A DNA stretch of 64,000 bases. Origin: Stentor coeruleus (lineage: Eukaryota; Ciliophora; Heterotrichea; Heterotrichida; Stentoridae). This document shows positions 18,791-29,846 of this stretch, one piece after another; position 1 is the stretch's first letter, and every line of letters begins with the position of its first letter. The notes under the pieces were generated by a model. The model was not told the origin of the DNA, did no database searches, and was given only the letters and a program-made list of their open reading frames with translations. The DNA lies in assembly GCA_001970955.1 (NCBI GenBank), contig MPUH01000064.1:61681-125680 (forward strand), written 5' to 3'. A program made the position numbers and the translations under genes.

Positions 18791-19340
18791 TTTGGAAATG
18801 CATAAAGAATTTTTATGAATGAAAGTCTTAATATGAGAATACAAATTTTAAAATAAGCTATAGAAAAGATGATTACAAGAAAGCGAAGAAGAACGTTTAT
18901 TATATATTTTGAAGAATATAATAAAGTTTAATTAGCTAAAAAAAGTGAAAATATCTAATTGACATACATCAGATTATTATAATAACCAAATAAAAATTAG
19001 TATTATTTTATCAAATAAGTCTTATTAATATTCAGGTTAACTATATACAATCAAAAAATTAAGCGCTTAAAACTATAACTATAAAAAGTTATTAAACAAA
19101 AAAGTCTATACCCAAAAATAAAATTCATAAAATCTAAATTATTTCTTTAAGTCCCAATAAATTCATTTCTAATCATTAAGCCCTTATGATTCAAAAAAAC
19201 ATACTAAAAACTATCTAATCACTTATAAAAATTCTAAATAATTTACAGAAATCCTAGCATTTTCTTTAAATAGTTTTTTATATCATAAAAAATCCTACTT
19301 TAATCAATCCATCTTACTTCATTAAAATATTTTACTTATC
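18791..19340. other. spacer between relic and intact coiled-coil gene
   Basis: AT-rich, no gene. The first 100 nt may continue the relic: aaatgcat matches the region of 19559-19570, but similarity fades quickly. The last 70 nt are the intact gene's 3' flank. Confidence 0.4.
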
Positions 19341-21257
19341 TTAAACACGTTTCAAAGACCATTGCCTCTTTAATTCAGAGCCAAAATTTTTATATTCACT
19401 GAAATGTAGCATCAAGTTTTCTCTACTCTTTTCAAAATTCCTCAATGTTTCTGTAGTATTCTTAATATCATGCCATATTTGTCCTAATAAATTCTTATCT
19501 TTCAAGTTATTAGGACTTAAAAACTCTTCTACAGATGTTGTTTTATTAAGCCTTTGTGATAAATGCATTTCTTCCAGTTTATCAACAAGCCATTGCTTAT
19601 CTCTTATATTTTTTTTAAGAAAAAATACTGTGAATTCTGCGGATATAAGCAATTCTATACCTTCAAAACTGTTTTTATTGAATTTTTCTATATAAATTTC
19701 TTCAATCCAGTCTTTTTGTGAGGAAGAATAAGTTTCATGAATAGGGATTAGAAGATTTTGTAAGGATTTTAAAGTGTTTTGCGATCGATTTAAGGATTCT
19801 TCTAGTTGTTTTATGATTTTTTGGGTTTCTTCAAGGTCTTCATTTATTTTTTCTGATGACTTTATTGCGATGCACTGATTTTCTGAGAAATCTTTAGCTT
19901 TAAGAAGTTCAAATTGTAAGGCTTTTACTATTTTTTCATGGGAAACTGTCATTTGATTGATTTCTTGATGTAAAGTTTCGATTTCCTGTTGGTGTTTTAT
20001 AGCTTCTTCATGAAACTCAAAGGTCATTGCACTTATTTTCTTTTGGTGGCTTTGGTTTAAAGATTGTATATAGTCGTTTTGAACTTCTTTTAATGAAATT
20101 TCTTGTTCAATCAGCTTTTTTTGTGTATTTTTATGGAAATTCCCATACAATTCTCTCTCGTTTTCTAAAGTTTTTTCAATTTCCTGATACGCATTTTCTG
20201 CCGCTGCCAATTTTACTTCAATTTTCTCTTTTTGTTGAGTTAGTCTTATGATTTTTTCTTGAGCCGCTACTAGTAAATCACAATTTTCTCTATAATTTTT
20301 GTCTGTTTTTGATGCAAAAAGTTCTAAAGATAGGATTTTTTCTTTTAAGCCTATATTTTCACTTATTTTATTTTGGAGTTCTTGTAATGGTTCATGTTTA
20401 ACTTGAATTTTTTGCTCAAGTTGCGAGATTTCATTGTGAAGTTCTGATATTTTTTTATCCGCTATGATTTTTTCATTAATATTATCTTGTTTTATAGTAT
20501 TTATTTCACAATTGAGTTCTTTAATTTTGTTTTCATATTTTTTTTCAGTTGTTTTAAAAACTTGTTGTTGATCCATATATTTTTTATATGAAGCATTTTC
20601 GAGATTTTCAATTTTTTGTTGGAAACTTTTTAGTAAATCAAAAACTTTATCTTCATTTTGGCATAGGTTTTGCTTTATTGTTTGTAAGTCTTCAACTTTT
20701 TGTTCAATTTTAAATTTGATATTTTCTAACATACCTTCGTAGTCGGTGTCTGTGCATTCTAGATTGAGTTCTTCATGATCTTGAGGTTTTGGAAAATCTT
20801 TTGATATTGATTCAAGTTTTTCTTGGGTATTGTTTAAGTCAGCAAGGTTATTGTAGATGTTTTTTATGGTAACAACTTTGAATTCAAGTTCTTCTTTATA
20901 ACTTTCGATGAGATTCATTATTTTTTGGATTGTCGCGAAGATTTCTAGGATGTATATATGCTGAGAATAATTTTTGGAATTTTGGTGAGTTTTTTGCTTT
21001 TCGATATCTTGCGAGTTTTCTTCATGTAGCATTTGGGTTATTGAAATAGGTGTATTTTTTATTCTAAGTTTAGTAAAAGTTTCGTTGCGTAATCGTTCAT
21101 ATTTAGATGCAAGGCCAATTGGGACATGGTAAGAGAATAGCATTTCTTCTGCGATTTTAAGCAAAAATAATAATTCCTTGTACGATTGTTTTCTAAGCTT
21201 TAAAGGCTTTTCCATTATTTTAAATAGCAACTTATTTCCCAATTCTCGAAACATCAT
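19341..21257 (-). CDS. coiled-coil protein, 638 aa
   Basis: A single-exon protein starting MMFRELGNKLLFKIMEKPLK. Residues 1-75 look globular. From about 90 to 500 it is nearly continuous heptad-rich coiled coil (Glu/Lys/Gln/Leu). The C-terminal 130 residues become mixed again, with several Trp (KQWLVDKLEEMH; LLGQIWHDIKNT). It is probably structural (cytoskeleton, basal body or cortex), but there is no motif to fix the site. Alternative start codons are the second Met or MEKPLKL. It lies 109 nt downstream of the larger coiled-coil gene on the same strand, and a decayed copy of its 3' end lies further downstream. Confidence 0.8.
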   Translation of the reverse strand: MMFRELGNKLLFKIMEKPLKLRKQSYKELLFLLKIAEEMLFSYHVPIGLASKYERLRNETFTKLRIKNTPISITQMLHEENSQDIEKQKTHQNSKNYSQHIYILEIFATIQKIMNLIESYKEELEFKVVTIKNIYNNLADLNNTQEKLESISKDFPKPQDHEELNLECTDTDYEGMLENIKFKIEQKVEDLQTIKQNLCQNEDKVFDLLKSFQQKIENLENASYKKYMDQQQVFKTTEKKYENKIKELNCEINTIKQDNINEKIIADKKISELHNEISQLEQKIQVKHEPLQELQNKISENIGLKEKILSLELFASKTDKNYRENCDLLVAAQEKIIRLTQQKEKIEVKLAAAENAYQEIEKTLENERELYGNFHKNTQKKLIEQEISLKEVQNDYIQSLNQSHQKKISAMTFEFHEEAIKHQQEIETLHQEINQMTVSHEKIVKALQFELLKAKDFSENQCIAIKSSEKINEDLEETQKIIKQLEESLNRSQNTLKSLQNLLIPIHETYSSSQKDWIEEIYIEKFNKNSFEGIELLISAEFTVFFLKKNIRDKQWLVDKLEEMHLSQRLNKTTSVEEFLSPNNLKDKNLLGQIWHDIKNTTETLRNFEKSRENLMLHFSEYKNFGSELKRQWSLKRV

Positions 21258-21366
21258 ATCACATAAAAATCGACAAATTTACAATAAATAAATGTATTTT
21301 ATTCTTCCAGTTATATAAATTTGCTAACTTTTTTAGTTACATAAAATTATTAAGTAATTTAATTTA

Positions 21367-24300
21367 TTAATTATCATAAGGGAAAGTAAACCCTTCTTGA
21401 TATAAGTTTTGGTTTTGAGAGGTTGGAGATGTGAATTTACTTGTTGTCTTCAAAACTTTATTAAACCCTGGTTGGATTTCTACATCTACAGATCTTGGTC
21501 TTATATAAGACCTAGCCGAATTTAATGAGTTTTGCGTTTCATATTGAATAACTGAATAGTTTTTAGGTGTTGGGCTTTTAGGAGAATCTCCTTCTATCAA
21601 ATACTGAATAACAGATAGAAATTCATGGTTCTGTAAAAGAAGTTTTATAATTATCGAATCTTTACTGCTTCTTTTAAAAATCCCTAGTATCAAATTAGAA
21701 GTTTCTTCTGGTGATAACATTTCAGGGGATATTGGTGATGAGTCTTTTGATTTTTCAAGATCTTTTATAAGACTTTGGACTTTTGTTTCTAATTGAGATT
21801 TTTCTAATGCCCATTCTTCTTTTGCTTTATTATTATTTTCAAGCCATTCTTTAGATTTTAACATATGGGTTTTAAATTCTGCTGTTAAGGTTTTGAGTTC
21901 GTTTTCATATCTTTTTAGCTTTTCTCGTTCTTCAGTTGATAGATTTTTTTGTGAGTCTTGGTCTGTTCCAAGGGTTATAGCTCTATTGGCCATAGAGATA
22001 AGCATAAAATATTCTTCTTTTAAGGTTTTACATAAAAAGTTTTCAGGGAAACAAGTTTTTAGCCTTTCTGCTAGGTTTTTATGGAGTTTTACGAGGTCAT
22101 CAATAGTTTTTTCTAAAGAAATGTAAAGTCTTTCTTGGAACCTTACAAAATAAGTGTCTTCAAATTCGACGTTTAATGTAGCTTGACTTAAACGTTTTCT
22201 ATTAAATTCTCCTGATGAGCGGATTTGTTCCAAGTTACTAGCTTGTTTAATTCTTTCTTGTTGCAGATCGATCTCAAGGTCGAGTTTACTGAAAAATCCT
22301 CTTATAATACCAGAGAGCTCTGGAAACGTATTTCTATTTTTTGCCCCAACTTTAGTAAAATATCCATTAAGTTCTTCTTGCACAAACTGCAAAATTTTCG
22401 AATACTCACTGCTTCTAACTTTTTCCAAATCAGCGAAATTACTAAGCTTCTCATGTTCCTTTTCAAGTTCGATTTGTTCAAGTTTCTGCTTATAAATCTC
22501 TAACTGAGTTCTCAAATCCAAACTATCCCCAACTGAAGATTTAGGTTTTCTTCCACTAAAAGGTAAATCTAAATAAGAAATCTCATTATCAATATAACTA
22601 TAATTCCTTACATCATCAAACCTTTTAGCCAATTCCAACCTAAACTCTTCACGTAATTTTTCCTTCTCCTGAAAATGCTGAGCATCTAATTGTGATATAT
22701 CCCTATGATATTTTTCTTGCATTTCTCTACGTACTTGAAGTTCAATTTCATGAGCTTTTTCTTCTAATGCCGTCACCCTAAGTTCTTCATAATATTTTTT
22801 TTGTTCTTCTTGTATTTGTTTTATTTTTTGTTTATAAGTATCAGCAAGTTCTTGAAGGGCTTGATGTTTTTCTAATTCAAATTCATTTTTTATTCCTTGT
22901 TCTTGGTCGATAAGATCTTTTTGGTATTTGGATTGGAGGATTTTTATTTTACTTTTTTCTTTTCTTTCCCATTCAGCTTTTTCTTTGTTTAAATTCTCAA
23001 GGTAAATTATTTCTAATTCCTTTCTTGCTGATTCCATAGCATTTTCTGCTATGTCTTTTAGTTTTTTTTGCTCTCGTTCTAATTCACGTTTACTTTTTGA
23101 ACTTTCATGTTTAAAGTTTTGGAGTTTCTCATTGTAATCTTCTTTGATTTTACGTTTCTCATCTTCTAGGATATCTTTTAAGCCTTCAAGTTCAAGTTCT
23201 TTAGCTTTTATATCGTTGTCGAATTGGGCTTTTAGAAGTTTTTGTTTTTTATTGAAAGATTCTGTTAGTTCACGTTCTTTTTCAGCTAAAAATCCTGCGA
23301 CTTCTTCTTTAATTCTTTGATTATCTGTTTTTGATAATAAATCTTTTTTATTAATCATTTCAGTATACTTTTCTTGTTCTTTTTGTAGTTTTTCATTATA
23401 TTCTTTAATGAAGTCTTGAATTTTTTCATTGTGTTTTCTTTCTAATTCCTTTTCTTTAATTGCAAAAGTTTTTTCTTTATCTTTTAAGTCCTTAAAATAT
23501 GCGAATTTATAGTCTTCAAGTTCTTCAGAGTATTTTCTCTCAGACTCTTCAAGTTCTTTTTCGTATTCTTTATTTAATGAACTCATTTTATCGTTAATCT
23601 CTTTGATTTGATCATCTTTGATTTTAAGTTCTAGAATGAGTTTTTCCTTTTGCCCAGTCCAGTTGTTTTTTTCATATTCAAAAGATGTTAATAGTTCTGA
23701 TTTTTTTAATTCTTCTGATTTTTTTACAGTTTCAATAGCTTTGTTTACTAATAAGTCTACTTCATTTTGTGAGATAAGGAGTTTATTTGTTAATGTTTTT
23801 TGGTTATCTTTTAGCTGATTTTTTAACTCCTTAACTTTTTCCTGCAAGAGATTTACTTCTTCAATTTTTTTCGAGGAATTTGCTTCTAACTCTTTCATCT
23901 TAATTTTCAAAGCGCTATTTTCATCAGTTTTTTGACTTAAACTATATTCAAGCGACTCAATACGTACTGAAAAATCTGCTTGGCTTTTATTTTTCCTTAA
24001 AGCAGCTGAATAATCATTTTCAATCGATTTAACTTTATTCATAAACTCTTCTTCAATCTGACTAACATTGTTTGTATAATCTTTTTTCAATGCCTCAACT
24101 TTCATTGAATACTCAGCCTTAACTTCATCAATCGCTTTATCATAAACTTCTTTCTCTTTAGCCTGAATGTTTTTTATTTTAATTTCAAACTCATGTTCAT
24201 ATTTCGATTTCATATCATTACCAATTTCTTGTCTTATTTTTTCTTCTATCTGCCCTTGCATCCTTTTAATTTTATTATTATATTCATTTTCAAGTTGAAC

Positions 24301-26544
24301 TCTTATTTCATCTCTATAAACTGAATAATCAAAACTAGTCTGTGTAGCTCCATGATTGTTATATATTTTTTTTAATCTTTTAATTTCTTCAGTTTTTTCC
24401 TTTTCTAATCTTTCTTTAAAGTACTCCATATCCATTTTCACTTTTTCTTCACTGACTTTATAGCTTTTTTCTAAATCTTCTTTTAATTCAAGTATTTCCT
24501 GATCTTTTTCTATAAGTTTTTGTAACAAGTCATCTTTTTCGTATTGGGTTTTTGCTAAAGATAAACTCATGGAGTTTTTGATTTTTGTTATTTCCTGATC
24601 TTTTTCTTCTGTGATTTTTATTTTAAGAGTATTTTCTGATGTTTTCATATCTTCGATTATTTTTTTTAAAGATTTTTCTTGTTCTTTGTCTTCTGCGATT
24701 TTAGCTTTGTATGTTATTTCAATATTCTTAAGTTCATCATTTTGTTTTCTTAGCAAATCACAGAGTTTTTCACACTGTTCCTTAGCGAAATAAACTTTTT
24801 CAAGTTCTTCTTGTAATACATTTACTGTTTCTTTAGTTTCAGCTCCATATGAATCCTCATATTTTTCCACAACTTTAGCTATATGGACTTCTAAATTTTT
24901 AATTTTTGTATCTTGTGATGCTATTTTCGCTTTATGTTGAGTAATTTCTTCTTTAGCATCCTCAAGTTTTTTTTCATATGAACTCCTTATTTTATTAAGC
25001 TGAAAATCATAATCAGCTGAAGTAGTTTTCTCATAATAAGTTCCAGAAAGTTGTTTTTGAAGAATTTCTATAGTCGATTTAGCATTGTTTATATCTTCAG
25101 CATATTGAGCATTTTCTTTATTAGCATTATCAAGAAGCTGTTTAAAATCTTTGATTTTTTTGTTTAAGTTATCAATTTCACTATCTTTATTTTCTATTTC
25201 CTCTTGTGCTTCTTCAAATTTACTTATCAGTTTTTTTAATTTATTCTCATTACTTTCTGCTATATTTTTCATCTCCCCTGTTTTTATATCTTTATTCTTA
25301 GCTTCTTTATCAAGTCTTTCATTTAATTCTTTAATTTGTTTTGTTTGTGATGTGTTGACAATTTTCAGTTTTGTGATTTCATATGTTAAATCTTCTATTT
25401 CTTTATCTCTAATATTCTTACATTCAATACTACTTTTTTGCAGTAAGGCATATTTTAGGTCTTCTATTTTTTTATCTTTTTCTAATAAATAATTTTTAAG
25501 CTGTTTGATTTCATTTCTTGCTAGATCTAAATTTTTTCCTCTTATTGTCTCAAAACTTTCTGGGTTTTTCATTTTATTCATCATAAGTTTGATTCTCTCT
25601 TCTAATTCTTCATTTTTATCCTCAACATCTCTTTTTGCTGTTTCAGTATCTTGTAAAGCACAACTACATCTATAAAGTTCTTTTTTAGTCTCTTCATGCA
25701 TAGATTGTTCACTTCTAAAAACAATTTTCAAATTTGTAAGTTCGTTTTTAAGTTTATGTATTTCATCAAATATTGGGGCATTATCTCTAACTTGACTTAA
25801 AGAAATTTCTGAAGGAAAATGATGATTCGCTGCATGAGCTAATAATGCACTACCTTGCATAAGTTCTGTACTAAAAGAGTTTTTTGGGAATTTCAAGCTT
25901 TGATTCGCTGAGGATCTTTTTGAACTTTGAGCGAAATTAAAAAACCATCCAGCTTCAGCATTGTTAGGTGAAAAAGTTATTCCTTCTCTACTTGGTTTAT
26001 CTTCATGTGTTGGTAAATCAAGAACTGGAAGATTTTGTATACTTTTTTTAACATAATTATTTGATTTATCAGCTGAAGAATGGGATTTCATTATCATTGT
26101 TGGCTGTGGGGTATTTCTTGGTGAACTTTCCCACATATCCCCTTCAATACTCATACTTGGGGCAGATACTTGTGGGAAAAGACCTTCTGCATGATTTATA
26201 TGGTTTTTAGGCCAGTCCATCATTCTAGAAACTTGTTGTGGGGTATATGGTTGAGATAATGAACTATCAATTTTTGAATCTTCTAAATTAGGATTAGCAT
26301 TTGAAAGAGGAGAAGTATGGGCTATTGTTGAGTTTATAGAGTTTTCAAAAAAGTCTTCGTGGTGACGTCCTGGGGAGTGACTAGCTCTGACAAAAGCTTG
26401 AGACTCGTGATCGTATGCGGAATGACCCAGGATTATATCAGAAGACAGGTCACTCATACTTTCATCTGGAACTGCTATTTGATCTAGTAAGTGATGGATT
26501 TCTTTTTCTCTTTGAGGATCGCCTAAATAGGCATGTGAGTCCAT
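21367..26544 (-). CDS. giant coiled-coil protein, 1725 aa
   Basis: A single unbroken frame of 1725 codons, starting MDSHAYLGDPQREKEIHHLL. The first 270 residues are Ser/Pro/Asn-rich and probably disordered (NPNLEDSKIDSSLSQPYTPQ). Residues about 270-1390 form almost unbroken coiled coil of E/K/L heptads. After that a partly globular region follows (YFTKVGAKNRNTFPELSGII; KTCFPENFLCKTLKEEYFML), then a second coil and a C-terminal tail with phospho-type sites (IEGDSPKSPTPK). The pattern suits a centrosome/basal-body or cortical scaffold, but no family is recognised. Its start faces the plus-strand gene at 27206 across about 660 nt. Confidence 0.85.
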   Translation of the reverse strand: MDSHAYLGDPQREKEIHHLLDQIAVPDESMSDLSSDIILGHSAYDHESQAFVRASHSPGRHHEDFFENSINSTIAHTSPLSNANPNLEDSKIDSSLSQPYTPQQVSRMMDWPKNHINHAEGLFPQVSAPSMSIEGDMWESSPRNTPQPTMIMKSHSSADKSNNYVKKSIQNLPVLDLPTHEDKPSREGITFSPNNAEAGWFFNFAQSSKRSSANQSLKFPKNSFSTELMQGSALLAHAANHHFPSEISLSQVRDNAPIFDEIHKLKNELTNLKIVFRSEQSMHEETKKELYRCSCALQDTETAKRDVEDKNEELEERIKLMMNKMKNPESFETIRGKNLDLARNEIKQLKNYLLEKDKKIEDLKYALLQKSSIECKNIRDKEIEDLTYEITKLKIVNTSQTKQIKELNERLDKEAKNKDIKTGEMKNIAESNENKLKKLISKFEEAQEEIENKDSEIDNLNKKIKDFKQLLDNANKENAQYAEDINNAKSTIEILQKQLSGTYYEKTTSADYDFQLNKIRSSYEKKLEDAKEEITQHKAKIASQDTKIKNLEVHIAKVVEKYEDSYGAETKETVNVLQEELEKVYFAKEQCEKLCDLLRKQNDELKNIEITYKAKIAEDKEQEKSLKKIIEDMKTSENTLKIKITEEKDQEITKIKNSMSLSLAKTQYEKDDLLQKLIEKDQEILELKEDLEKSYKVSEEKVKMDMEYFKERLEKEKTEEIKRLKKIYNNHGATQTSFDYSVYRDEIRVQLENEYNNKIKRMQGQIEEKIRQEIGNDMKSKYEHEFEIKIKNIQAKEKEVYDKAIDEVKAEYSMKVEALKKDYTNNVSQIEEEFMNKVKSIENDYSAALRKNKSQADFSVRIESLEYSLSQKTDENSALKIKMKELEANSSKKIEEVNLLQEKVKELKNQLKDNQKTLTNKLLISQNEVDLLVNKAIETVKKSEELKKSELLTSFEYEKNNWTGQKEKLILELKIKDDQIKEINDKMSSLNKEYEKELEESERKYSEELEDYKFAYFKDLKDKEKTFAIKEKELERKHNEKIQDFIKEYNEKLQKEQEKYTEMINKKDLLSKTDNQRIKEEVAGFLAEKERELTESFNKKQKLLKAQFDNDIKAKELELEGLKDILEDEKRKIKEDYNEKLQNFKHESSKSKRELEREQKKLKDIAENAMESARKELEIIYLENLNKEKAEWERKEKSKIKILQSKYQKDLIDQEQGIKNEFELEKHQALQELADTYKQKIKQIQEEQKKYYEELRVTALEEKAHEIELQVRREMQEKYHRDISQLDAQHFQEKEKLREEFRLELAKRFDDVRNYSYIDNEISYLDLPFSGRKPKSSVGDSLDLRTQLEIYKQKLEQIELEKEHEKLSNFADLEKVRSSEYSKILQFVQEELNGYFTKVGAKNRNTFPELSGIIRGFFSKLDLEIDLQQERIKQASNLEQIRSSGEFNRKRLSQATLNVEFEDTYFVRFQERLYISLEKTIDDLVKLHKNLAERLKTCFPENFLCKTLKEEYFMLISMANRAITLGTDQDSQKNLSTEEREKLKRYENELKTLTAEFKTHMLKSKEWLENNNKAKEEWALEKSQLETKVQSLIKDLEKSKDSSPISPEMLSPEETSNLILGIFKRSSKDSIIIKLLLQNHEFLSVIQYLIEGDSPKSPTPKNYSVIQYETQNSLNSARSYIRPRSVDVEIQPGFNKVLKTTSKFTSPTSQNQNLYQEGFTFPYDN

Positions 26545-27205
26545 TGTTTATATTATTTACTATTGGGCGTTAATAAAGGAAAAATTTTTTTTTTTGTGTT
26601 GGATTTGGCGATGTTGGTATTTGAGGGTAGGATTTTGTTGATGGGAGGAATTTAATATAAAGTTTGATACTGAAGATTGGATTTACTTTTTGTTAACAAT
26701 TTTTACTGGTATTATAATGTCATGAATAGCAGATGATTTTAATTGGTTTAAATATGAATTTGCTTGCAATTAGATGAGAATTTTTATATCTTTATTAGAG
26801 TAATAAATTATAAGCATAAAATATCCCTATGGTAAAATATTCTCGATTAGTTGGTAATCCTCACGGTTTGGTTAAAAATTGTAGCAATGAGAGTCAACTA
26901 GTCTCAAATATCCAATATAATCAATACATAAAATAAAGTTAAAATAAACTATTATCAATATTCAATTCACTAATAAAAAATAACTCATCTAAACCTAAAA
27001 AAAACTCTTCAAAAATAAGCATATTCTATTCACCCATGATTATTCCTTACCCTATCTCATCCATATTTCAATTTCCCCAAATCCAAAAATCCACCTATGA
27101 AATTTTAACCTCACACATCCTCATTAACATCTTCATCCACCCCAATCAAACTTTCTTCCAAATCCACAATACCCTTTCAACTCCATATTATTTAAAAAAA
27201 ATACA
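26545..27205. other. divergent intergenic region
   Basis: A 661-nt shared upstream region. Next to the minus-strand gene the plus strand is T/G-rich; next to the plus-strand gene it is C-rich and almost free of G (27040-27190). Both flanks are therefore C-rich on the sense strand. A 63-codon frame at 27036-27227 has no protein-like character and is rejected. Confidence 0.5.
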
Positions 27206-28012
27206 ATGTCACAACCTAGAACTTTGAACAACTATGACGACGAACTTTTTATGGGAGAAGGCTCATCCTTTAGAGTCGAAAAAAGCTCCAATGACTCTTT
27301 ATATTCTGGTAGTTTCATGCAACAATCAGGCAAAAGTGGTTCAAATTCCAATGTTCTCGCATACTACATGCTCAAATCCCTACTTCTCCGTCTATCTTTT
27401 CTCCGAGCCAAATCTCTAAAACTCAAAAAATTCCGAGCTCTAACAAAGTGGCGCTACCCTCCTTTATCTGAATTCTCATACAACCTATCAGAAAAAACAC
27501 TTAATTCTATGGTGTCTAATCTGAATTCAGCGCGCAAAATTCTTATACAAAAATACTTCTTTTCATGGAAAATAACCTCAGTCCTCATATCAACAAAATC
27601 AAAATTTTCATCAAGAAAAGGTAGAAGAGAAGAAGCTCATAATGCTCAAGTCGTGCAAATAAACAGGGTTTTGAATCAAATGCAAGTAAAAAAGTCAGAA
27701 ACAGAGAAATTTATAGACACAACAAATGAAAGAGAAAAAAAACTTAAAGAAACTGTAGATGGGCTACAAAAAACCCTTGGGAATTCTATAGAAATAGCAA
27801 AATATCATGAGATTTTTAAAAAGCTGCAAATTGAAAATGAGAATTTAAAAGACCGACTTGAAGCTGTTCAGAACAATGTTGGGATTTTTATTAAAGAAAT
27901 GAATACTGTACTTGTTCCTGAAGATGAAGTTTATAGTGATGATGATGGTGTTGAAGATTCTCATTTTAAAACCATGAGGAAGAAGAAATCTAGTATGATA
28001 AGATATAATTAA
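27206..28012 (+). CDS. uncharacterised protein with possible centrin-binding helices
   Basis: 268 residues, starting MSQPRTLNNYDDELFMGEGS. Residues 60-90 and 105-125 hold basic, Trp-containing helices (KLKKFRALTKWRY; ILIQKYFFSWKITS) that resemble SFI1/centrin-binding repeats. A coiled coil follows (about 145-225) and then an acidic tail with DDGVED. The resemblance to centrin-binding units is my inference. TRIM37 begins 45 nt downstream on the same strand, and both neighbours fit a centrosome/basal-body theme. Confidence 0.6.
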   Translation: MSQPRTLNNYDDELFMGEGSSFRVEKSSNDSLYSGSFMQQSGKSGSNSNVLAYYMLKSLLLRLSFLRAKSLKLKKFRALTKWRYPPLSEFSYNLSEKTLNSMVSNLNSARKILIQKYFFSWKITSVLISTKSKFSSRKGRREEAHNAQVVQINRVLNQMQVKKSETEKFIDTTNEREKKLKETVDGLQKTLGNSIEIAKYHEIFKKLQIENENLKDRLEAVQNNVGIFIKEMNTVLVPEDEVYSDDDGVEDSHFKTMRKKKSSMIRYN

Positions 28013-28057
28013 GTATAAAATTTTAGCTTCATTTTTATTATTGAATTCATAATTCAA

Positions 28058-29713
28058 ATGTCGGATATGCTTAGAAGTACAGGATATCTTAATAATATCA
28101 AGACTTTACCAAATACAAACTTTGATGACTTATTGAAATGTATTATTTGTTATGATAAGTTGATTGATCCTAAAATGTGCCCTTCTTGTTCTAAGCTTTT
28201 TTGTAAGATGTGTATTCATAGATGGCTTATTGAAAATCGGTCACAGTGTCCTCATTGTAGGGCTAGTTTACGTTTGGATCAATTAGTTACATGTAGATTT
28301 CTTAAAGATATAACACAAGCGTTGGAAAACTTTACAGCTGTGAAAAATGAAGAAGTTTTGGATAAATGCTCAATGCATAACTGCCCGCTTAATTATTATT
28401 GTGTTAGTTGCCAGAGTCCGATATGTTCGGATTGTGCAATGTTTTCAAATGAGCATAAAGGACATGAATTTCAGCATTTACAGAATGTTTATAAAAAACA
28501 TGTAGAACAAATCAATAATGAATCTAAAGTTCTTGGCAAAAGGGTTAAAGATTTAGAAAAAATACTTACGGATATAGATATAAATATAGACAAGTTTCGT
28601 CAAGCAAAAGAAGACAAATGTCGTGAACTTATTATTTATATGGATCAAGTTCAATCCCGCCTTGAAGCTAAACTAAAAGAAAAATTTGAAATACTAAACT
28701 CAAAAAAAGAAAAAATCCAAGAAGAAATTTTCCGTTTAAAATCCCTTCAAACTGAGCTAGATAAAGAACTTTTATATGGAGTAAAGTCTAAACTTATGGC
28801 TAAAAGTGCAGATTTAATTAAAAAACTTAAAGCAATCCAATCTTTACCTTTATCAAATTATGAAACTTCATTAGTATCATGCGAATTCCAATCAGAAGTA
28901 ATTCCTCCATTTGAAGGTGGGACTTTTATATTAAATAACTATAGTGATACTCAAACAAAATCTGAAATTGTTTATTCAGAATCTTTACATTTTAATGGGC
29001 TTATATGGAGACTTAAAATGTATCCAAATGGTAATGGTATAGCAAAAGGAAGTTATTTATCAGTTTTTATAGAATTACTTAAAGGTCATGGAGAAGGTGC
29101 TAAATATGATTATAAAGTTGAAATGGTTCATCATATTGACCCAAGTCAAAACTTTTCTAGAGAGTTTTCTTCTGAATTTGAAACTGGGGAATGTTGGGGT
29201 TACAATCGTTTTTATCGTATTGATCAATTGGTCACTGAAGGTTTTTTAAATTATGATGACTCTTTATGTATGAAATTCTATATAAGACCTCCTAATTATT
29301 ATCAACTATATAAAGATCAGAATTTTTTTATGAAGAAATTGATTGAAAAAGAAGATAAAGCTCAAGTGAAAATTTTAGACCTGATGAAAAAACTGGAAAA
29401 ATATGGAGAAAAAACTGAAGGGTATATGAATGAAGATGAAGATAAAGAAAATGATTTAAGTTTAAATGAAGAAGATAAAGAAAATGAAGATGTTGAATTT
29501 AAAGATAGTATACAGAAATCCCCTGGTGAGATAAGGAGTTTTATAAATAGTATGATGAGTCCTGAAGAAATCAGCTCTGATGGAGAAGTTGTTAGAAAAC
29601 ATTTAGATTGGAATGAAATACAGGATATGCCTGATTTTCATAGCTGTTTAGATGTTTCTCCTAATGATTTCTTAAATTCTTCAGGAGATGATGAGGATGA
29701 TTTGTATCTTTAA
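28058..29713 (+). CDS. TRIM37: TRIM37-like E3 ubiquitin ligase (RING, B-box, coiled coil, MATH)
   Basis: A 551-residue protein with the domain order unique to TRIM37. The RING at 28-67 has CIIC, CPSCSKLFCKMCIHRW and CPHC. The B-box at about 104-142 (CSMHNCPLNYYC) is followed by a coiled coil (about 150-260) and a MATH/TRAF domain at about 300-425. The MATH region contains LIWRLKMYPNGNG, SYLSVFIELLKG and EFETGECWGYNRFYRID, nearly identical in pattern to animal TRIM37. All zinc ligands are visible. The C-terminal tail is acidic (NEDEDKEND) and much shorter than the animal tail. TRIM37 ubiquitinates targets at centrosomes and peroxisomes in animals; here a basal-body role is plausible but inferred. 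Confidence 0.93.
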   Translation: MSDMLRSTGYLNNIKTLPNTNFDDLLKCIICYDKLIDPKMCPSCSKLFCKMCIHRWLIENRSQCPHCRASLRLDQLVTCRFLKDITQALENFTAVKNEEVLDKCSMHNCPLNYYCVSCQSPICSDCAMFSNEHKGHEFQHLQNVYKKHVEQINNESKVLGKRVKDLEKILTDIDINIDKFRQAKEDKCRELIIYMDQVQSRLEAKLKEKFEILNSKKEKIQEEIFRLKSLQTELDKELLYGVKSKLMAKSADLIKKLKAIQSLPLSNYETSLVSCEFQSEVIPPFEGGTFILNNYSDTQTKSEIVYSESLHFNGLIWRLKMYPNGNGIAKGSYLSVFIELLKGHGEGAKYDYKVEMVHHIDPSQNFSREFSSEFETGECWGYNRFYRIDQLVTEGFLNYDDSLCMKFYIRPPNYYQLYKDQNFFMKKLIEKEDKAQVKILDLMKKLEKYGEKTEGYMNEDEDKENDLSLNEEDKENEDVEFKDSIQKSPGEIRSFINSMMSPEEISSDGEVVRKHLDWNEIQDMPDFHSCLDVSPNDFLNSSGDDEDDLYL

Positions 29714-29846
29714 GATAATTCATATAATATTGTAGTTGGATAATATTTTTTTATATAACTCAGATGTTCTCCTTTTAGTTTTGTATTTGACAATTTCCGA
29801 ATTCCTACATAAATGTTTGACTCGCATTTGAAATAAGATAATTTTA

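Noticed and set aside
27036-27227. 63-codon plus frame upstream of 27206
   Set aside because: Composition follows the G-poor 5' flank; no protein-like features, and it overlaps the real start.
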